From positions 583,001-647,000 of the forward strand of contig NZ_JAJNKB010000003.1 of the NCBI RefSeq assembly GCF_021533195.1: 64,000 bases of DNA. The letters are read 5' to 3'. A model generated the notes under the pieces. That model was not told the origin of the DNA. It saw only the letters and a list, made by a program, of their open reading frames with translations, and did no database searches. Source of the stretch: Portibacter marinus. Its GTDB lineage: Bacteria; Bacteroidota; Bacteroidia; Chitinophagales; Saprospiraceae. This document shows, in pieces, positions 1-8,529 of the stretch (position 1 is the stretch's first letter; every line of letters begins with the position of its first letter). Position numbers and translations under genes: made by a program.

Positions 1-1329
1 CTTGCCAAGTCCGTCTTCATCAAATTGTTCCCACACATAAGTCAAATCGTCACCTTCCGGGTCACTCGCATCTGCAGTCACAGAAAATGGCGTGTTTAAA
101 GGAATCTGAAATGATTCCTGTTCACATGGATTAACGGTCAGATCTGGTGGTGTATTTACCGTTGGAATCACTAACTGACAATCCAGTGTTTCTATATACT
201 GGCTCATCAAATACAAACTGGAGAAATGAAAGTAGTTGTTGACAGGCTCTGCAGGCAAGACATAATCGTCTCCATCTTCACAGCGACCAGCGTAGGACAT
301 GATGGTGTTTCCACTTCCTATTTCATAGGCATTGTCCTCATGGACAGCTTCATCACAAAACTCAGAATCTGAGTTCATCGTGTGTCTTGCACCAAAAGCA
401 TGACCCAATTCATGAGTAACCAACACGGTAAAAGCATTTTCAGCAATGCCATCACTGGTAGCCCAAATCCTGGCTTTTGTAGGTCCGTTGCTTGTAGATC
501 CAGGATCGCAAGCGGCCCGAATAATAGCTCTTCCACCACCTGGCCATCCTTCGCTATTGGCATTGAAGGTTATTCCCAGGTCATAAGAATCGAAATCAAA
601 TTCATCTTGAAAAGCTCTTGCAGATTGAATGGTTCTGCTTGAAGCACTAGTTCCGATGACTGGTGTAAATGGATCAGTCTCTTTATCAGCAAATAATTTC
701 ACCCTTCCTGTCAGGGTAAAATTAATCGAAAAGTCTCGCTCAAAAATTCGGTTGACCCCATTAAATGTTTTAATGATTTCTCCCATGACTACATTGTCAT
801 CATTACCGTGCTGCTCATAGAATTCACCTGTCGTAATGATGGCTAATCTGAAACTCTGCAATTGATCACCGTAAGTATACTTTCCAATATCTGATCGGTT
901 CGTGAATTGTTTCATGATTTTTTTCTCCTCTGTGGTGCACTCCCAATCATTATCCGCTCCATGTTCAAGTATATAACCTCCATTCTGATGGTCAGGATAA
1001 AACGATATCATCTCCTGTTCATAGTTTAAGGTATAGTAAAAGGTCTTCGGTGTTCTGATCACAGACCCTATCATTTTTCCTTCACGATTGTAAACATCAT
1101 AAACTTGAATTTTAGGAAATCGCTCCTGCAATTCCTTATCCATGATCGAAGGATTTAATTTTAAGCGATAGGGTTCTGTCTGCCCGGGAAGATGGATAGA
1201 ATTAAGATCTGGTATGCCTTGGAGAAGCTCACTTACTTCTGAGCTCGAAATTTTAAGGGATCGATGCTGTGCTGAAAGAAAGGAATGAACGAAAATTGTT
1301 AAGAGAAAACAGAAGTATATTTTTTTCAT
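1..1329 (-). CDS. Secreted reprolysin-like zinc metalloprotease, 3' end outside window
   Basis: The reading frame starts at the ATG at 1329 and is still open at base 1, giving the first 443 residues. It begins with a signal peptide (MKKIYFCFLLTIFVHSFLSA), followed by a propeptide-like region. The zinc site HELGHAFGARH occupies residues 306-316, with H306, H310 and H316 as expected metal ligands and E307 as the catalytic base. A Met-turn (TIMSYAGRC) follows about 35 residues later, as in M12B/reprolysin-type metzincins. From about residue 390 the sequence (NTPPDLTVNP, DPEGDDLTYVWEQ) resembles the immunoglobulin/cadherin-like repeats that often follow this catalytic domain in Bacteroidota. Secretion is inferred; a sorting domain, if present, lies beyond the window edge. 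The family call is firm; the substrate is unknown. Confidence 0.85.
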   Translation of the reverse strand, partial: MKKIYFCFLLTIFVHSFLSAQHRSLKISSSEVSELLQGIPDLNSIHLPGQTEPYRLKLNPSIMDKELQERFPKIQVYDVYNREGKMIGSVIRTPKTFYYTLNYEQEMISFYPDHQNGGYILEHGADNDWECTTEEKKIMKQFTNRSDIGKYTYGDQLQSFRLAIITTGEFYEQHGNDDNVVMGEIIKTFNGVNRIFERDFSINFTLTGRVKLFADKETDPFTPVIGTSASSRTIQSARAFQDEFDFDSYDLGITFNANSEGWPGGGRAIIRAACDPGSTSNGPTKARIWATSDGIAENAFTVLVTHELGHAFGARHTMNSDSEFCDEAVHEDNAYEIGSGNTIMSYAGRCEDGDDYVLPAEPVNNYFHFSSLYLMSQYIETLDCQLVIPTVNTPPDLTVNPCEQESFQIPLNTPFSVTADASDPEGDDLTYVWEQFDEDGLGK

Positions 1330-1553
1330 TTTGCATTGCACTTAGTGGGGCCAAGATACAAGATTATCAATTACTTGGACCAGAAGTTAAAGGCCAATTT
1401 CATTTGGTCTTTTTAACAATACATAAGCCATTCATGACTCAAGAATTAGATATATTCTTAAGTACGATGTAAACGACCTACATAACCCGATAATCCGAAA
1501 ACAGGTATTTTTACGTATAGAATGAATAAACTTAAAATGTATCTTTGATGGCA

Positions 1554-1680
1554 AGACACAATGAGCGATAAACCCCAAAAAAAGTATGGTCTTAACTTAA
1601 TTTATTTATGCTAAGCTAAGACTTAGTTGCCTCTTAAAACCTAATAGGTGCTGGACTCTTTAGAGAGCCAGCGCCTTTTT
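1554..1680 (+). ncRNA. Candidate small RNA, about 127 nt
   Basis: The -7 element TATCTTTG at 1540-1547 matches the Bacteroidota consensus, although no clear -33 TTG is visible. Transcription would begin near 1554. The transcript would contain a stem made by 1589-1594 pairing with 1617-1622 and 1596-1599 pairing with 1612-1615, with one mismatch and an AU-rich loop. It would end at the intrinsic terminator at 1647-1680. No coding frame of note lies inside. I do not recognise it as 6S, SRP, tmRNA or RNase P RNA; boundaries are inferred. Confidence 0.4.
1647..1680 (+). terminator. Rho-independent terminator
   Basis: GGTGCTGG at 1647-1654 pairs with CCAGCGCC at 1668-1675. The stem is extended by CTCT/AGAG after a single bulged A, closes on a 4-nt loop, and is followed by five T residues. 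The T tract is only on the right side, so it acts rightward and does not serve the leftward lpdA operon or the protease gene. Confidence 0.7.
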
Positions 1681-1706
1681 ATTTCCTTACTACTTTTTAT
1701 TAATAC

Positions 1707-3113
1707 CTATATATGTAGCGCGCGATCTCCCGTTGCAGCAAGTGCAGCTTCTTTGGCTGCTTCTGTATAGGTGGGATGTGGATGACAGATTCTTGCCATA
1801 TCTTCAGCACTGGCTCTAAACTCCATTAGAGCTACGGCTTCCATGATGACATCAGCCACTCTGGGACCTACCATATGAACACCCAGAATTTCATCCGTTT
1901 CTTTATCTGCCAGGACCTTGATCATTCCGTCAGTATCCATGGACGCACGCGCTCTGCCCAGAGCTTTAAAAGGAAATTTTCCCGACTTATATGCTTTCCC
2001 TTCTTCCTTAAGTTGTTGCTCCGTCTTACCGACAGCGGCCACTTCAGGCCATGTATATACAACACCCGGTATGAGGTTGTAATCTATATGAGGCTTTTGA
2101 CCTGCCAGCAATTCAGCTACATATACTCCTTCTTCTTCAGCTTTGTGAGCCAGCATCGCACCTGGTATCACATCACCTATGGCATAGACTCCTGGTTCTG
2201 CAGTTTCCAAATGATCATTTACCCGGACCCGTCCTCGATCGTCTACTTCAGCCTTGATGTTCTCTAAACCAAGACCATCCGTATAGGGTCTTCTTCCAAT
2301 GGCAATCAGACAATAGTCTGCTTTGATGTCAAATTGTTCTTCGGAATCTCGCTTTTTCACACCAACAGTGACAGCGGTTTTATTTCCCTTGACACTTACA
2401 ACCTCGTGCTTAAGGTGAAAATTGATACCCAGTTTCTTTAAAGCTCTTCTCAATTCTTTTCCACAATCTACATCCATCTCAGCGATGATAGAATCCATAT
2501 ATTCCACAACGTCTACTTCAGTTCCCAATCTGGCAAAAACGGAACCTAACTCCAATCCTATGACACCGGCTCCTATGATGACCATCTTTTTCGGAAGCTT
2601 ATCAATATTCAGGGCTTCAGTAGAAGTAATCACCCTATTTTTATCATAATTAAAAGCTTTAGGCGTCACTGGTTTAGATCCTGTGGCGATAATGACATTC
2701 TTTGCCTCCAGATCTTGAGATTTGCCATCACTGGAAGTCACCGTAACTACCTTGGCAGATTTGAATGATCCTACTCCGGTAAAGACATCTATTTTATTCT
2801 TTTTCATTAGAAACTCAACACCTTTACAGGTTTGGTCCACAACATCATTCTTTCGCTTGATCATTTGTTTCATGTCTACAGCGAGATTGCTCAATTTGAT
2901 ACCATGTTCTTTAAAAGTGGTATCTGCATTGTGATAGTGTTCAGAGGAGTCCAAAAGGGCCTTTGAAGGAATGCATCCCACATTAAGGCAGGTTCCACCA
3001 AGCGTATTGTATTTTTCTATTATTGCTGTTTTAAGGCCAAGCTGAGCTGCTCTGATGGCCGCAACATATCCTCCGGGGCCACTACCTATAATCACTAAAT
3101 CGTACTTACTCAT
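1707..3113 (-). CDS. lpdA: Dihydrolipoyl dehydrogenase (E3)
   Basis: This flavoprotein reoxidises dihydrolipoamide in the pyruvate and 2-oxoglutarate dehydrogenase complexes, passing electrons to NAD. The 468-residue length is normal for the family. The FAD-binding GSGPGG motif is at residues 10-15. The redox-active disulfide motif GGTCLNVGC holds C42 and C47. A second Rossmann motif (IIGAGVIGLELG) binds NAD. The C-terminal HPHPTYTEA carries the catalytic His of the dimer-interface domain. It begins 3 bp after the stop of the PSP1-domain gene, so the two are almost certainly cotranscribed with holB. No E1 or E2 subunit gene is in the window, so this may be the shared E3 of several complexes. 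Confidence 0.97.
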   Translation of the reverse strand: MSKYDLVIIGSGPGGYVAAIRAAQLGLKTAIIEKYNTLGGTCLNVGCIPSKALLDSSEHYHNADTTFKEHGIKLSNLAVDMKQMIKRKNDVVDQTCKGVEFLMKKNKIDVFTGVGSFKSAKVVTVTSSDGKSQDLEAKNVIIATGSKPVTPKAFNYDKNRVITSTEALNIDKLPKKMVIIGAGVIGLELGSVFARLGTEVDVVEYMDSIIAEMDVDCGKELRRALKKLGINFHLKHEVVSVKGNKTAVTVGVKKRDSEEQFDIKADYCLIAIGRRPYTDGLGLENIKAEVDDRGRVRVNDHLETAEPGVYAIGDVIPGAMLAHKAEEEGVYVAELLAGQKPHIDYNLIPGVVYTWPEVAAVGKTEQQLKEEGKAYKSGKFPFKALGRARASMDTDGMIKVLADKETDEILGVHMVGPRVADVIMEAVALMEFRASAEDMARICHPHPTYTEAAKEAALAATGDRALHI

Positions 3114-3116
3114 AAA

Positions 3117-4427
3117 TTATTTCTTATCTGTGGTGCTTTTATTACCACCTCTTTTTCTGTTATTTCTTCTTTTTTTCTTTCTGGGTTTTCCTTTTGTACC
3201 AGTAGCCTGATTCTGTGTGTTGTCTCCACTTTTTGACTCGTCTGATTTTGAATTCGAGCCATTCGAATGACTGCGTTGATTTGAATTTCGACCTCGACCC
3301 CGACTTCTGCCTCGTCCTCTTCTTCTTTTTTTGGTCTCAGGTAATTCTACGACGTCATCCACTTGTCCATAGCCCATGTCTTCATCTTCAGGAGCAACTT
3401 CTTTAACAGCCTGCAAACTCATCAAATCATCCGGATATTCTCCCTTCTTATTCATTTCAAGAATCTTCTTTACCTGCTCTTTATCCAGCGTTACTACAGG
3501 CCCGCGTCTTCCATCGATATTGGTTCCGTAATACATTAATCCTTTGAAAATGTCAATCTTGATCATCTGTGCTGATCCAAATTTGGTCTTAAGATAATCC
3601 GCTTTCTTAGGAAAATCACGAAGAGCGTCCATGTATGTATCTAGTTCATAATTCAGACAGCATTTTAAACGCCCACATTGGCCCGAAAGTTTAGATTGAT
3701 TGATCCCTATGTATTGATAACGAGCAGCAGATGTACTGACCGTTTTAAAATCTGACAGCCAGGTTGAACAACACAATTCTCGACCACATGAACCTATACC
3801 TCCAATTCTCGCTGATTCCTGTCGAGACCCTATCTGACGCATTTCAATTTTGACCCTGAATTCCTTGGCATATTGCTTAACCAATTCTCTGAAATCAACT
3901 CTGCCATCTGCTGTATAATAGAAGGTAGCTTTTCGTTTATCACCCTGGTACTCTACATCACCTATTTTCATTTCCAGACCCAGAGTTCTGGCAATGACCC
4001 TCGCTCGAACCAGTGCCATTTTCTCTAAATTCCTGGCTTCCTGGAGCTTTTCAAGGTCGCGATGATGGGCTCTTCTAATGATATTACTAAAGATTCGGTC
4101 TTCATTGACACGTTTCTTCTTCATCTGAATACGGACCAGTTCACCTGAAAGACTTATTCTACCAACGTCATAGCCATTTCCCGTATCTACAACCACCATA
4201 TCGCCGGTTACTACACGGTCACCCAACTCATTCTTAAAAAATTCTTTCCTGGCGCCATTTTTAAAGCTTACTTCCACAATATCGAAATCATTTTTATCAT
4301 AAATTTCCAATTGCGAAAGCCAGTCATAGGTGTTCATCTTATTACATCGCCCACTTGTGCAATGTCCCTTGTTCTCGCATCCCATCGGACTGCCTCCAGT
4401 CCCTGAGCTGCAACTCGCACATCCCAT
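3117..4427 (-). CDS. PSP1-domain protein (RicT/YaaT-like)
   Basis: 436 residues. The N-terminal 30 residues are rich in Cys and Gly (GCASCSSGTGGSPMGCENKG). The PSP1 core follows from about residue 60 to 260, including the family's cysteine-containing segment (GSCGRELCCSTWL, then SGQCGRLKCCLNYE). The last ~80 residues are a low-complexity basic tail of RGRGRSRGRGRN and KKKRRNNRK type, which could bind nucleic acid. In Bacillus the homologue RicT works with RicA and RicF on RNA processing and carries Fe-S clusters; that role here is inferred only from homology. It lies between holB and lpdA, a neighbourhood with holB that is common in many bacteria. Confidence 0.88.
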   Translation of the reverse strand: MGCASCSSGTGGSPMGCENKGHCTSGRCNKMNTYDWLSQLEIYDKNDFDIVEVSFKNGARKEFFKNELGDRVVTGDMVVVDTGNGYDVGRISLSGELVRIQMKKKRVNEDRIFSNIIRRAHHRDLEKLQEARNLEKMALVRARVIARTLGLEMKIGDVEYQGDKRKATFYYTADGRVDFRELVKQYAKEFRVKIEMRQIGSRQESARIGGIGSCGRELCCSTWLSDFKTVSTSAARYQYIGINQSKLSGQCGRLKCCLNYELDTYMDALRDFPKKADYLKTKFGSAQMIKIDIFKGLMYYGTNIDGRRGPVVTLDKEQVKKILEMNKKGEYPDDLMSLQAVKEVAPEDEDMGYGQVDDVVELPETKKRRRGRGRSRGRGRNSNQRSHSNGSNSKSDESKSGDNTQNQATGTKGKPRKKKRRNNRKRGGNKSTTDKK

Positions 4428-4471
4428 AATTATATTTTATATATATATCAAATCTTCACGAGATGGCCTTT

Positions 4472-5572
4472 TCAGGCATAACGAGCCGCGTGAAATAATT
4501 CATGAATTCTTATAGAATTTTTCATGAATAACATTTTCACGCTAGCATTCCGTTCGATCATCATGAAGCTATCGTTAAGCAGTTCCTCAAGCATTTCCAA
4601 TGCCTCTAAATCAATAAACTTCTTTAAATTCTGAGCAACTGTAATTTCCTTTTCTAAAAATCGCAACTGATCTTTATCAATTACGTCCAGCATTAAAAAG
4701 GATCTAAAAAACTGTAACGCGTAGGTCACAAAATATTTCTGCTGTTCTTTACTTAATTTACCGAAATCTTCGCACCAATTTACGATTTCTTCCGATTTTA
4801 ATTTATAACAAGTTCTGAGCCATTCAAATAATTTTTCCGAAAAATCAATCACTTGATCATCACTCATGTTCAACGCAACCCTGTAATTCCCATCTGTCAG
4901 AAAGCTGATTTTCTTTGCCGCATCCGCTGTAATACCTGTATCTTTTACCAATTGATCGATGATTGCGCTATCACTTGGGTTAGGTACGTTGATCAACTGA
5001 CACCTGGATAATATGGTGTTCAAAATTTGATCCGTATTTTCTGCAACAAAAAGAAAAATGGTATTCTCCGGCGGCTCTTCTATCAGTTTTAATAAACGGT
5101 TTCCTTCTTTACCCAGGTATTCCGGCAACCACATCAATAAGACTTTATACTCACTTTCGAAACTCTTCAAACCCAATTTTTGAATGATAGAATGACATTC
5201 TTTAGCATTAATATTCGCCTGCTTATTCTCTGCATCCAACCTGCTCATCCATTCAGTAATATTCATATAAGCATTCTCCGATAAAGCTTGCCGCCATTCT
5301 TTTAGAAAGTCATTACTGGTCGTATTACCAACAAATGGAAATGAATAGTGAATATCGGGATGAATAAACTTCTCCGCTTTCATTCTAGCGCTTTGCTGCT
5401 TCTCAGCACTGTTGCCAGGCACTTTTTGTGCTACAATTTCTGTAGCCAAAGCCAGCGCAAGTGGTAAAGCGCCGCTACCATCTCTACCCTTCAATATAAT
5501 GGCATGAGGTAATTGATCTTCATTGAGAAGATGAGTAAGGGAGGTCAATATCGCAGTATGAAAAGTATTCAT
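4472..5572 (-). CDS. holB: DNA polymerase III delta-prime subunit
   Basis: 366 residues. An N-terminal AAA+ clamp-loader fold is visible. The P-loop region (KGRDGSGALPLALALA) lacks the Walker A lysine, as is usual in delta-prime, which does not hydrolyse ATP. The segment LLKLIEEPPENTIFLFVAE and the SRC motif (TILSRCQLINVP), which supplies the arginine finger to the neighbouring clamp-loader subunit, are both present. The C-terminal half is a helical collar-type region. It opens the leftward operon holB - PSP1 - lpdA, with a 44-bp gap before the PSP1 gene. A TATATTTG box sits about 30 bp upstream. Confidence 0.9.
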   Translation of the reverse strand: MNTFHTAILTSLTHLLNEDQLPHAIILKGRDGSGALPLALALATEIVAQKVPGNSAEKQQSARMKAEKFIHPDIHYSFPFVGNTTSNDFLKEWRQALSENAYMNITEWMSRLDAENKQANINAKECHSIIQKLGLKSFESEYKVLLMWLPEYLGKEGNRLLKLIEEPPENTIFLFVAENTDQILNTILSRCQLINVPNPSDSAIIDQLVKDTGITADAAKKISFLTDGNYRVALNMSDDQVIDFSEKLFEWLRTCYKLKSEEIVNWCEDFGKLSKEQQKYFVTYALQFFRSFLMLDVIDKDQLRFLEKEITVAQNLKKFIDLEALEMLEELLNDSFMMIERNASVKMLFMKNSIRIHELFHAARYA

Positions 5573-5603
5573 TATTCAGCCCACATTTTCATCATAACAT
5601 CTG

Positions 5604-5637
5604 CAAATATAGCTTATTAGTTGGCAGTTATTGCAAA
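5604..5637 (-). promoter_or_regulatory. Promoter of the holB operon
   Basis: On the minus strand TTTG (5637-5634) is followed after 22 bp by TATATTTG (5611-5604), which matches the Bacteroidota consensus TTTG/TTG then TAnnTTTG with slightly long spacing. Transcription would start near 5597, about 25 bp before the holB ATG. Confidence 0.5.
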
Positions 5638-5669
5638 ACACCAACTACTGCCTTAATAATCCCATAAAG

Positions 5670-5810
5670 ATGATGGGAAAAAACCATTGGCCTGACACAG
5701 ATCGAGATCGATCGCATCATATCTTACAGCAGCAATTTGACGCAGTACTCATCTTTATTAAAACAAAAGGAATAAAAAGCTGGTTAAATAGGGAAATAAG
5801 ACAATTATAA
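5670..5810 (+). CDS. Small hypothetical protein, 46 residues
   Basis: This frame is open from 5613, and its first ATG is at 5670 (a second follows at once). It stops with TAA at 5808-5810, overlapping the next gene's ATG by one base (TAATG), an arrangement typical of translationally coupled genes. The product is polar and charged at the start (MMGKNHWPDTDRDRSHHI), with a hydrophobic stretch FDAVLIFIK in the middle and ends in WLNREIRQL. No family is recognised. Coding is supported only by the coupling and the sensible composition. Alternatively this is chance ORF in the leader of the next gene. Confidence 0.4.
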   Translation: MMGKNHWPDTDRDRSHHILQQQFDAVLIFIKTKGIKSWLNREIRQL

Positions 5811-6217
5811 TGAGAATCGCAGTATTCCGTAAAGCCCATTTTAATGCAGCTCACCGCATGCATGTCCCTGAATGGTCAGATGAAAAGAATATAGAAGTGT
5901 TCGGCTTATGTAACAGTCCGAACTATCATGGTCATAATTATGAGCTTGAAGTCAAAGTAGTGGGAGAAGTAGATCCAGTCACTGGCTATTTAATTGACCT
6001 CAAAGTCCTTAAAGACTTAATTAAAGAGGAAATAGAAGATCGCTTTGATCATAAAAACCTAAATCTGGATACGGAAGAATTCAAGGAAGTCCCACCGAGC
6101 TGTGAAAATCTTTGCTATACCATCTGGAAAATCTTATCCGAAAAATTGGGATCAGAATATGAGGTTACCGTAAGACTTTATGAAACCCCTAGAAACTTTG
6201 CACAATATCCGGCTTAA
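5810..6217 (+). CDS. queD: 6-pyruvoyl-tetrahydropterin synthase / 6-carboxytetrahydropterin synthase family
   Basis: 135 residues, the usual size. The family acts on dihydroneopterin triphosphate, producing either 6-carboxytetrahydropterin for queuosine or 6-pyruvoyl-tetrahydropterin. The zinc ligands are H15 (AAHRM), H40 and H42 (YHGHNY). DHKNLN supplies the catalytic Asp-His pair and the C-terminal YETPRNFA the substrate-binding Glu. The candidate catalytic cysteine C34 lies six residues before H40 (CNSPNYHGH), the spacing of animal-type PTPS (CNNPNGHGH), not the CxxxHGH of classical QueD. Its physiological product is therefore uncertain. It converges on the T9SS gene with a 4-bp overlap of the 3' ends. 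Confidence 0.88.
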   Translation: MRIAVFRKAHFNAAHRMHVPEWSDEKNIEVFGLCNSPNYHGHNYELEVKVVGEVDPVTGYLIDLKVLKDLIKEEIEDRFDHKNLNLDTEEFKEVPPSCENLCYTIWKILSEKLGSEYEVTVRLYETPRNFAQYPA

Positions 6218-6900
6218 TATTTCTTAAGTTTCAAGACCTTTATAGATTCACCGAAACGATCTATTAATCTCACATAGTAGACTCCTGTATTAAGATCAGA
6301 AACGTCATAAAATCTGCCTTGCTCTGCTTTAAAGCTGGCTACTTTTTTCCCTACGACAGTAACAACATCGATATTTGAAATCAAATCTCCGGTATTGACT
6401 CTAAAGAAATCTGTGGTAGGATTAGGGAAAATAGAAAGCCCTTTAACAAATAGATTTGAGGTAGATGATGTGATAGTATTAATAGTGATGGGAACTTCAA
6501 CTTTTAAACTGTCAGGATATTGAAGGTCAAAAAATTCAATATTGTAGGTTCCTTCTCCTTCTGTTTCAGAAGGTAAGGTATGAAACATCACTATGATGGA
6601 TTCACCCGGAGCAATAACGTTCGGACGAGAATCAGAGCTTTCACTTTGATTAAAATTATAACAATTCTCTGTATCGCACACGTAATACTGCCATTGACCT
6701 GGCTGTGCCACCACCTCCAGTTTCCATGCAAGATATACCGTGTCAGACCCTTCATTCTTCAACTCGAAATCAGTCTGAATATTTTCTGTAGCAGCATTTG
6801 CAGTCACTTCTATCGGATTAGGAGAGTAAACGATCTGTCCTGTCGTAGAAATGGTTGCTGTCAAGAAAAAAATGTATAGTAAAAAATTACGCATAGGCAA
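6214..6900 (-). CDS. Secreted protein with T9SS type A sorting domain
   Basis: 228 residues. An N-terminal signal peptide (MRNFLLYIFFLTATISTTGQ) precedes a beta-rich Ig-like region (residues ~25-140) of the kind that adopts an immunoglobulin fold. From about residue 150 the sequence LSIFPNPTTDFFRV ... GVYYVRLIDRFGESIKVLKL is a typical por secretion C-terminal domain. It directs export through the type IX system and attachment to or release from the cell surface. The functional part is unknown. A -7 box TATCTTTG on the minus strand (6920-6913) lies immediately upstream. Confidence 0.85.
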   Translation of the reverse strand: MPMRNFLLYIFFLTATISTTGQIVYSPNPIEVTANAATENIQTDFELKNEGSDTVYLAWKLEVVAQPGQWQYYVCDTENCYNFNQSESSDSRPNVIAPGESIIVMFHTLPSETEGEGTYNIEFFDLQYPDSLKVEVPITINTITSSTSNLFVKGLSIFPNPTTDFFRVNTGDLISNIDVVTVVGKKVASFKAEQGRFYDVSDLNTGVYYVRLIDRFGESIKVLKLKKY

Positions 6901-6912
6901 TTAGTGTTATTT

Positions 6913-6920
6913 CAAAGATA
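6913..6920 (-). promoter_or_regulatory. -7 element of the T9SS-sorted protein gene
   Basis: CAAAGATA on the plus strand reads TATCTTTG on the minus strand, a perfect TAnnTTTG, placed 13 bp before the ATG. No clear -33 element was found. The implied leader is very short. Confidence 0.4.
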
Positions 6921-7104
6921 TGAATTATAAGTTTAAGCGAGTATTAATATTTTGTTAATTATCCTTAATAAATACTAAAACAAAATCATTAACAGTCGCA
7001 AATATATTAAATAATTTTATAATATGTAATTTACTAGCTTCCATTTTATTCTGTGAATTACAATTTATTAACATCGTTCACTTTGTCGAACCCTGGACAT
7101 GTAA

Positions 7105-7122
7105 ACCACTTAAATTAGTGGT
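7105..7122. promoter_or_regulatory. Inverted repeat upstream of the flavoprotein operon
   Basis: ACCACT-TAAATT-AGTGGT is a perfect inverted repeat with 6-bp arms, located about 60 bp before the flavoprotein start. It could be an operator or an mRNA hairpin; the 280-bp gap has no other clear structure. Confidence 0.3.
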
Positions 7123-7181
7123 CTTGTCAAAACATCCTTTATATTCATGATGCATTTAGATCTTAAACCCACTAGTCATAC

Positions 7182-8519
7182 ATGAAGATTATAATAATTG
7201 GTAACGGAATAAGTGGAATCACTGCTGCGAGATTTATCCGAAAGCTATCTGACTATGAAATCACAGTTCTATCATATGAAACTGATTTTTTCTTTTCCAG
7301 AACAGCTTTGATGTACATCTATATGGGTCATATGAGGTATGAGGATACCAAGCCCTATGAGGACTGGTTTTGGGATAAGAACAAAATTAATTTGAAGAAC
7401 GCGAGGGTAGAACATGTAGATTTTACAAAAAAAGCACTGACCCTGAGTTCTGGAGAAAAAATGTCCTATGACAAATTGATCATTGGAACCGGGTCTGCCT
7501 CCAATAAGTTTGGTTGGCCGGGCCAGGATCTTGAAAGGGTGTACGGCATGTATTCATACCAGGACCTGGAAGCTATGGAAAAATATAGTGAAGGTCTGAA
7601 AAGAGCAGTCATCGTCGGAGGCGGATTGATCGGGATAGAAATGGCTGAAATGTTTCACTCCAGACATATCCCCGTCACCTTGCTAGTGAGAGAGGAACAT
7701 TATTGGAACAATGTCCTGCCATTAGAGGAATCTAAAATGGTTAGTCGGCATATCCGGGAACATGGCCTGGACCTCAGATTAGAAACTGAATTAAAGGAAA
7801 TTCATGATAATGGAAAAGGAGAGGCCAATGCTGTTACGACCAATAAAGGAGAAAAAATAGAATGCGGATTCGTTGGTTTGACAGCGGGAGTTCATCCGAA
7901 TGTTCAATTTTTAAAGAAAACCGATCTGGAAATAGATAAGGGTATAGTGGTCAATGAATTTTTAGAAACCAACATGCAGGATGTCTATGCCATCGGTGAC
8001 TGTGCCCAATTGAAATCTCCAAAAGAAGGAAGAAGATCAATAGAGGCCATATGGTACACTGGAAAAATGATGGGTGAAACAGTAGCATATAATGTCTGTG
8101 ATCGACCGGTCAAATATGATCCTGGAATTTGGTTCAATTCAGCTAAATTCCTTGATATTGAATACATGGTATATGGTGAGGTTCCTACCAAAATACCAGA
8201 TACTATGGGAACATTATACTGGGAGCATCCTGATGGAAGAAAGTCAATCAGAATAAACTATGATAAGAATCATGGTCATGTTCTCGGATTTAATCTGATG
8301 GGTGTCAGATATAGACATGAAGTGTGTGAGAAATGGATCAAAGAGAAAACCAATATAGAAAATGTACTTCAACATCTGGGTTTAGCGAATTTCGATCCGG
8401 AATTTTACAAACAGTATGATAGGAAAGTAGTGGAGCTATACAATGAGCAAACCGGGAAAAATTTAGAGTTAAAAACCAAAAGAGGGCTCGCCAAAGTGCT
8501 TTCATTTCTTAATCGATAG
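7182..8519 (+). CDS. NAD(P)/FAD-dependent oxidoreductase
   Basis: 445 residues. The FAD-binding motif at the N-terminus (IIGNGISGITAARFI) and a second nucleotide-binding motif (VIVGGGLIGIEMAEM) define a two-dinucleotide-binding-domain flavoprotein of the NADH oxidase/nitrite reductase/ferredoxin reductase superfamily. The FAD-contact motif VYAIGDCAQ is present. The redox Cys pair of disulfide reductases is absent, so it should be an electron-transfer reductase and not a thiol enzyme. The C-terminal ~110 residues contain many aromatic and basic residues and do not resemble a standard dimerisation domain. Only 10 bp separate it from the iron-sulfur membrane protein gene, so the two probably form one electron-transfer system. 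The electron acceptor is unknown. Confidence 0.8.
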   Translation: MKIIIIGNGISGITAARFIRKLSDYEITVLSYETDFFFSRTALMYIYMGHMRYEDTKPYEDWFWDKNKINLKNARVEHVDFTKKALTLSSGEKMSYDKLIIGTGSASNKFGWPGQDLERVYGMYSYQDLEAMEKYSEGLKRAVIVGGGLIGIEMAEMFHSRHIPVTLLVREEHYWNNVLPLEESKMVSRHIREHGLDLRLETELKEIHDNGKGEANAVTTNKGEKIECGFVGLTAGVHPNVQFLKKTDLEIDKGIVVNEFLETNMQDVYAIGDCAQLKSPKEGRRSIEAIWYTGKMMGETVAYNVCDRPVKYDPGIWFNSAKFLDIEYMVYGEVPTKIPDTMGTLYWEHPDGRKSIRINYDKNHGHVLGFNLMGVRYRHEVCEKWIKEKTNIENVLQHLGLANFDPEFYKQYDRKVVELYNEQTGKNLELKTKRGLAKVLSFLNR

Positions 8520-8529
8520 ATTTACATCA

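Larger units (their letters stand above)
1330..1706. other. Intergenic region with a candidate small RNA
   Basis: 377 bp without a convincing protein gene, lying upstream of the metalloprotease and downstream of lpdA. It carries a good TAnnTTTG promoter element, an imperfect stem-loop and a strong terminator, all oriented rightward, although no rightward gene lies here. A 67-codon open frame at 1269-1472 overlaps the protease start and has no family resemblance. Confidence 0.5.

Noticed and set aside
1269-1472. Plus-strand frame of 67 codons over the protease start
   Set aside because: It overlaps the signal peptide codons of the metalloprotease on the other strand and shows no family features.
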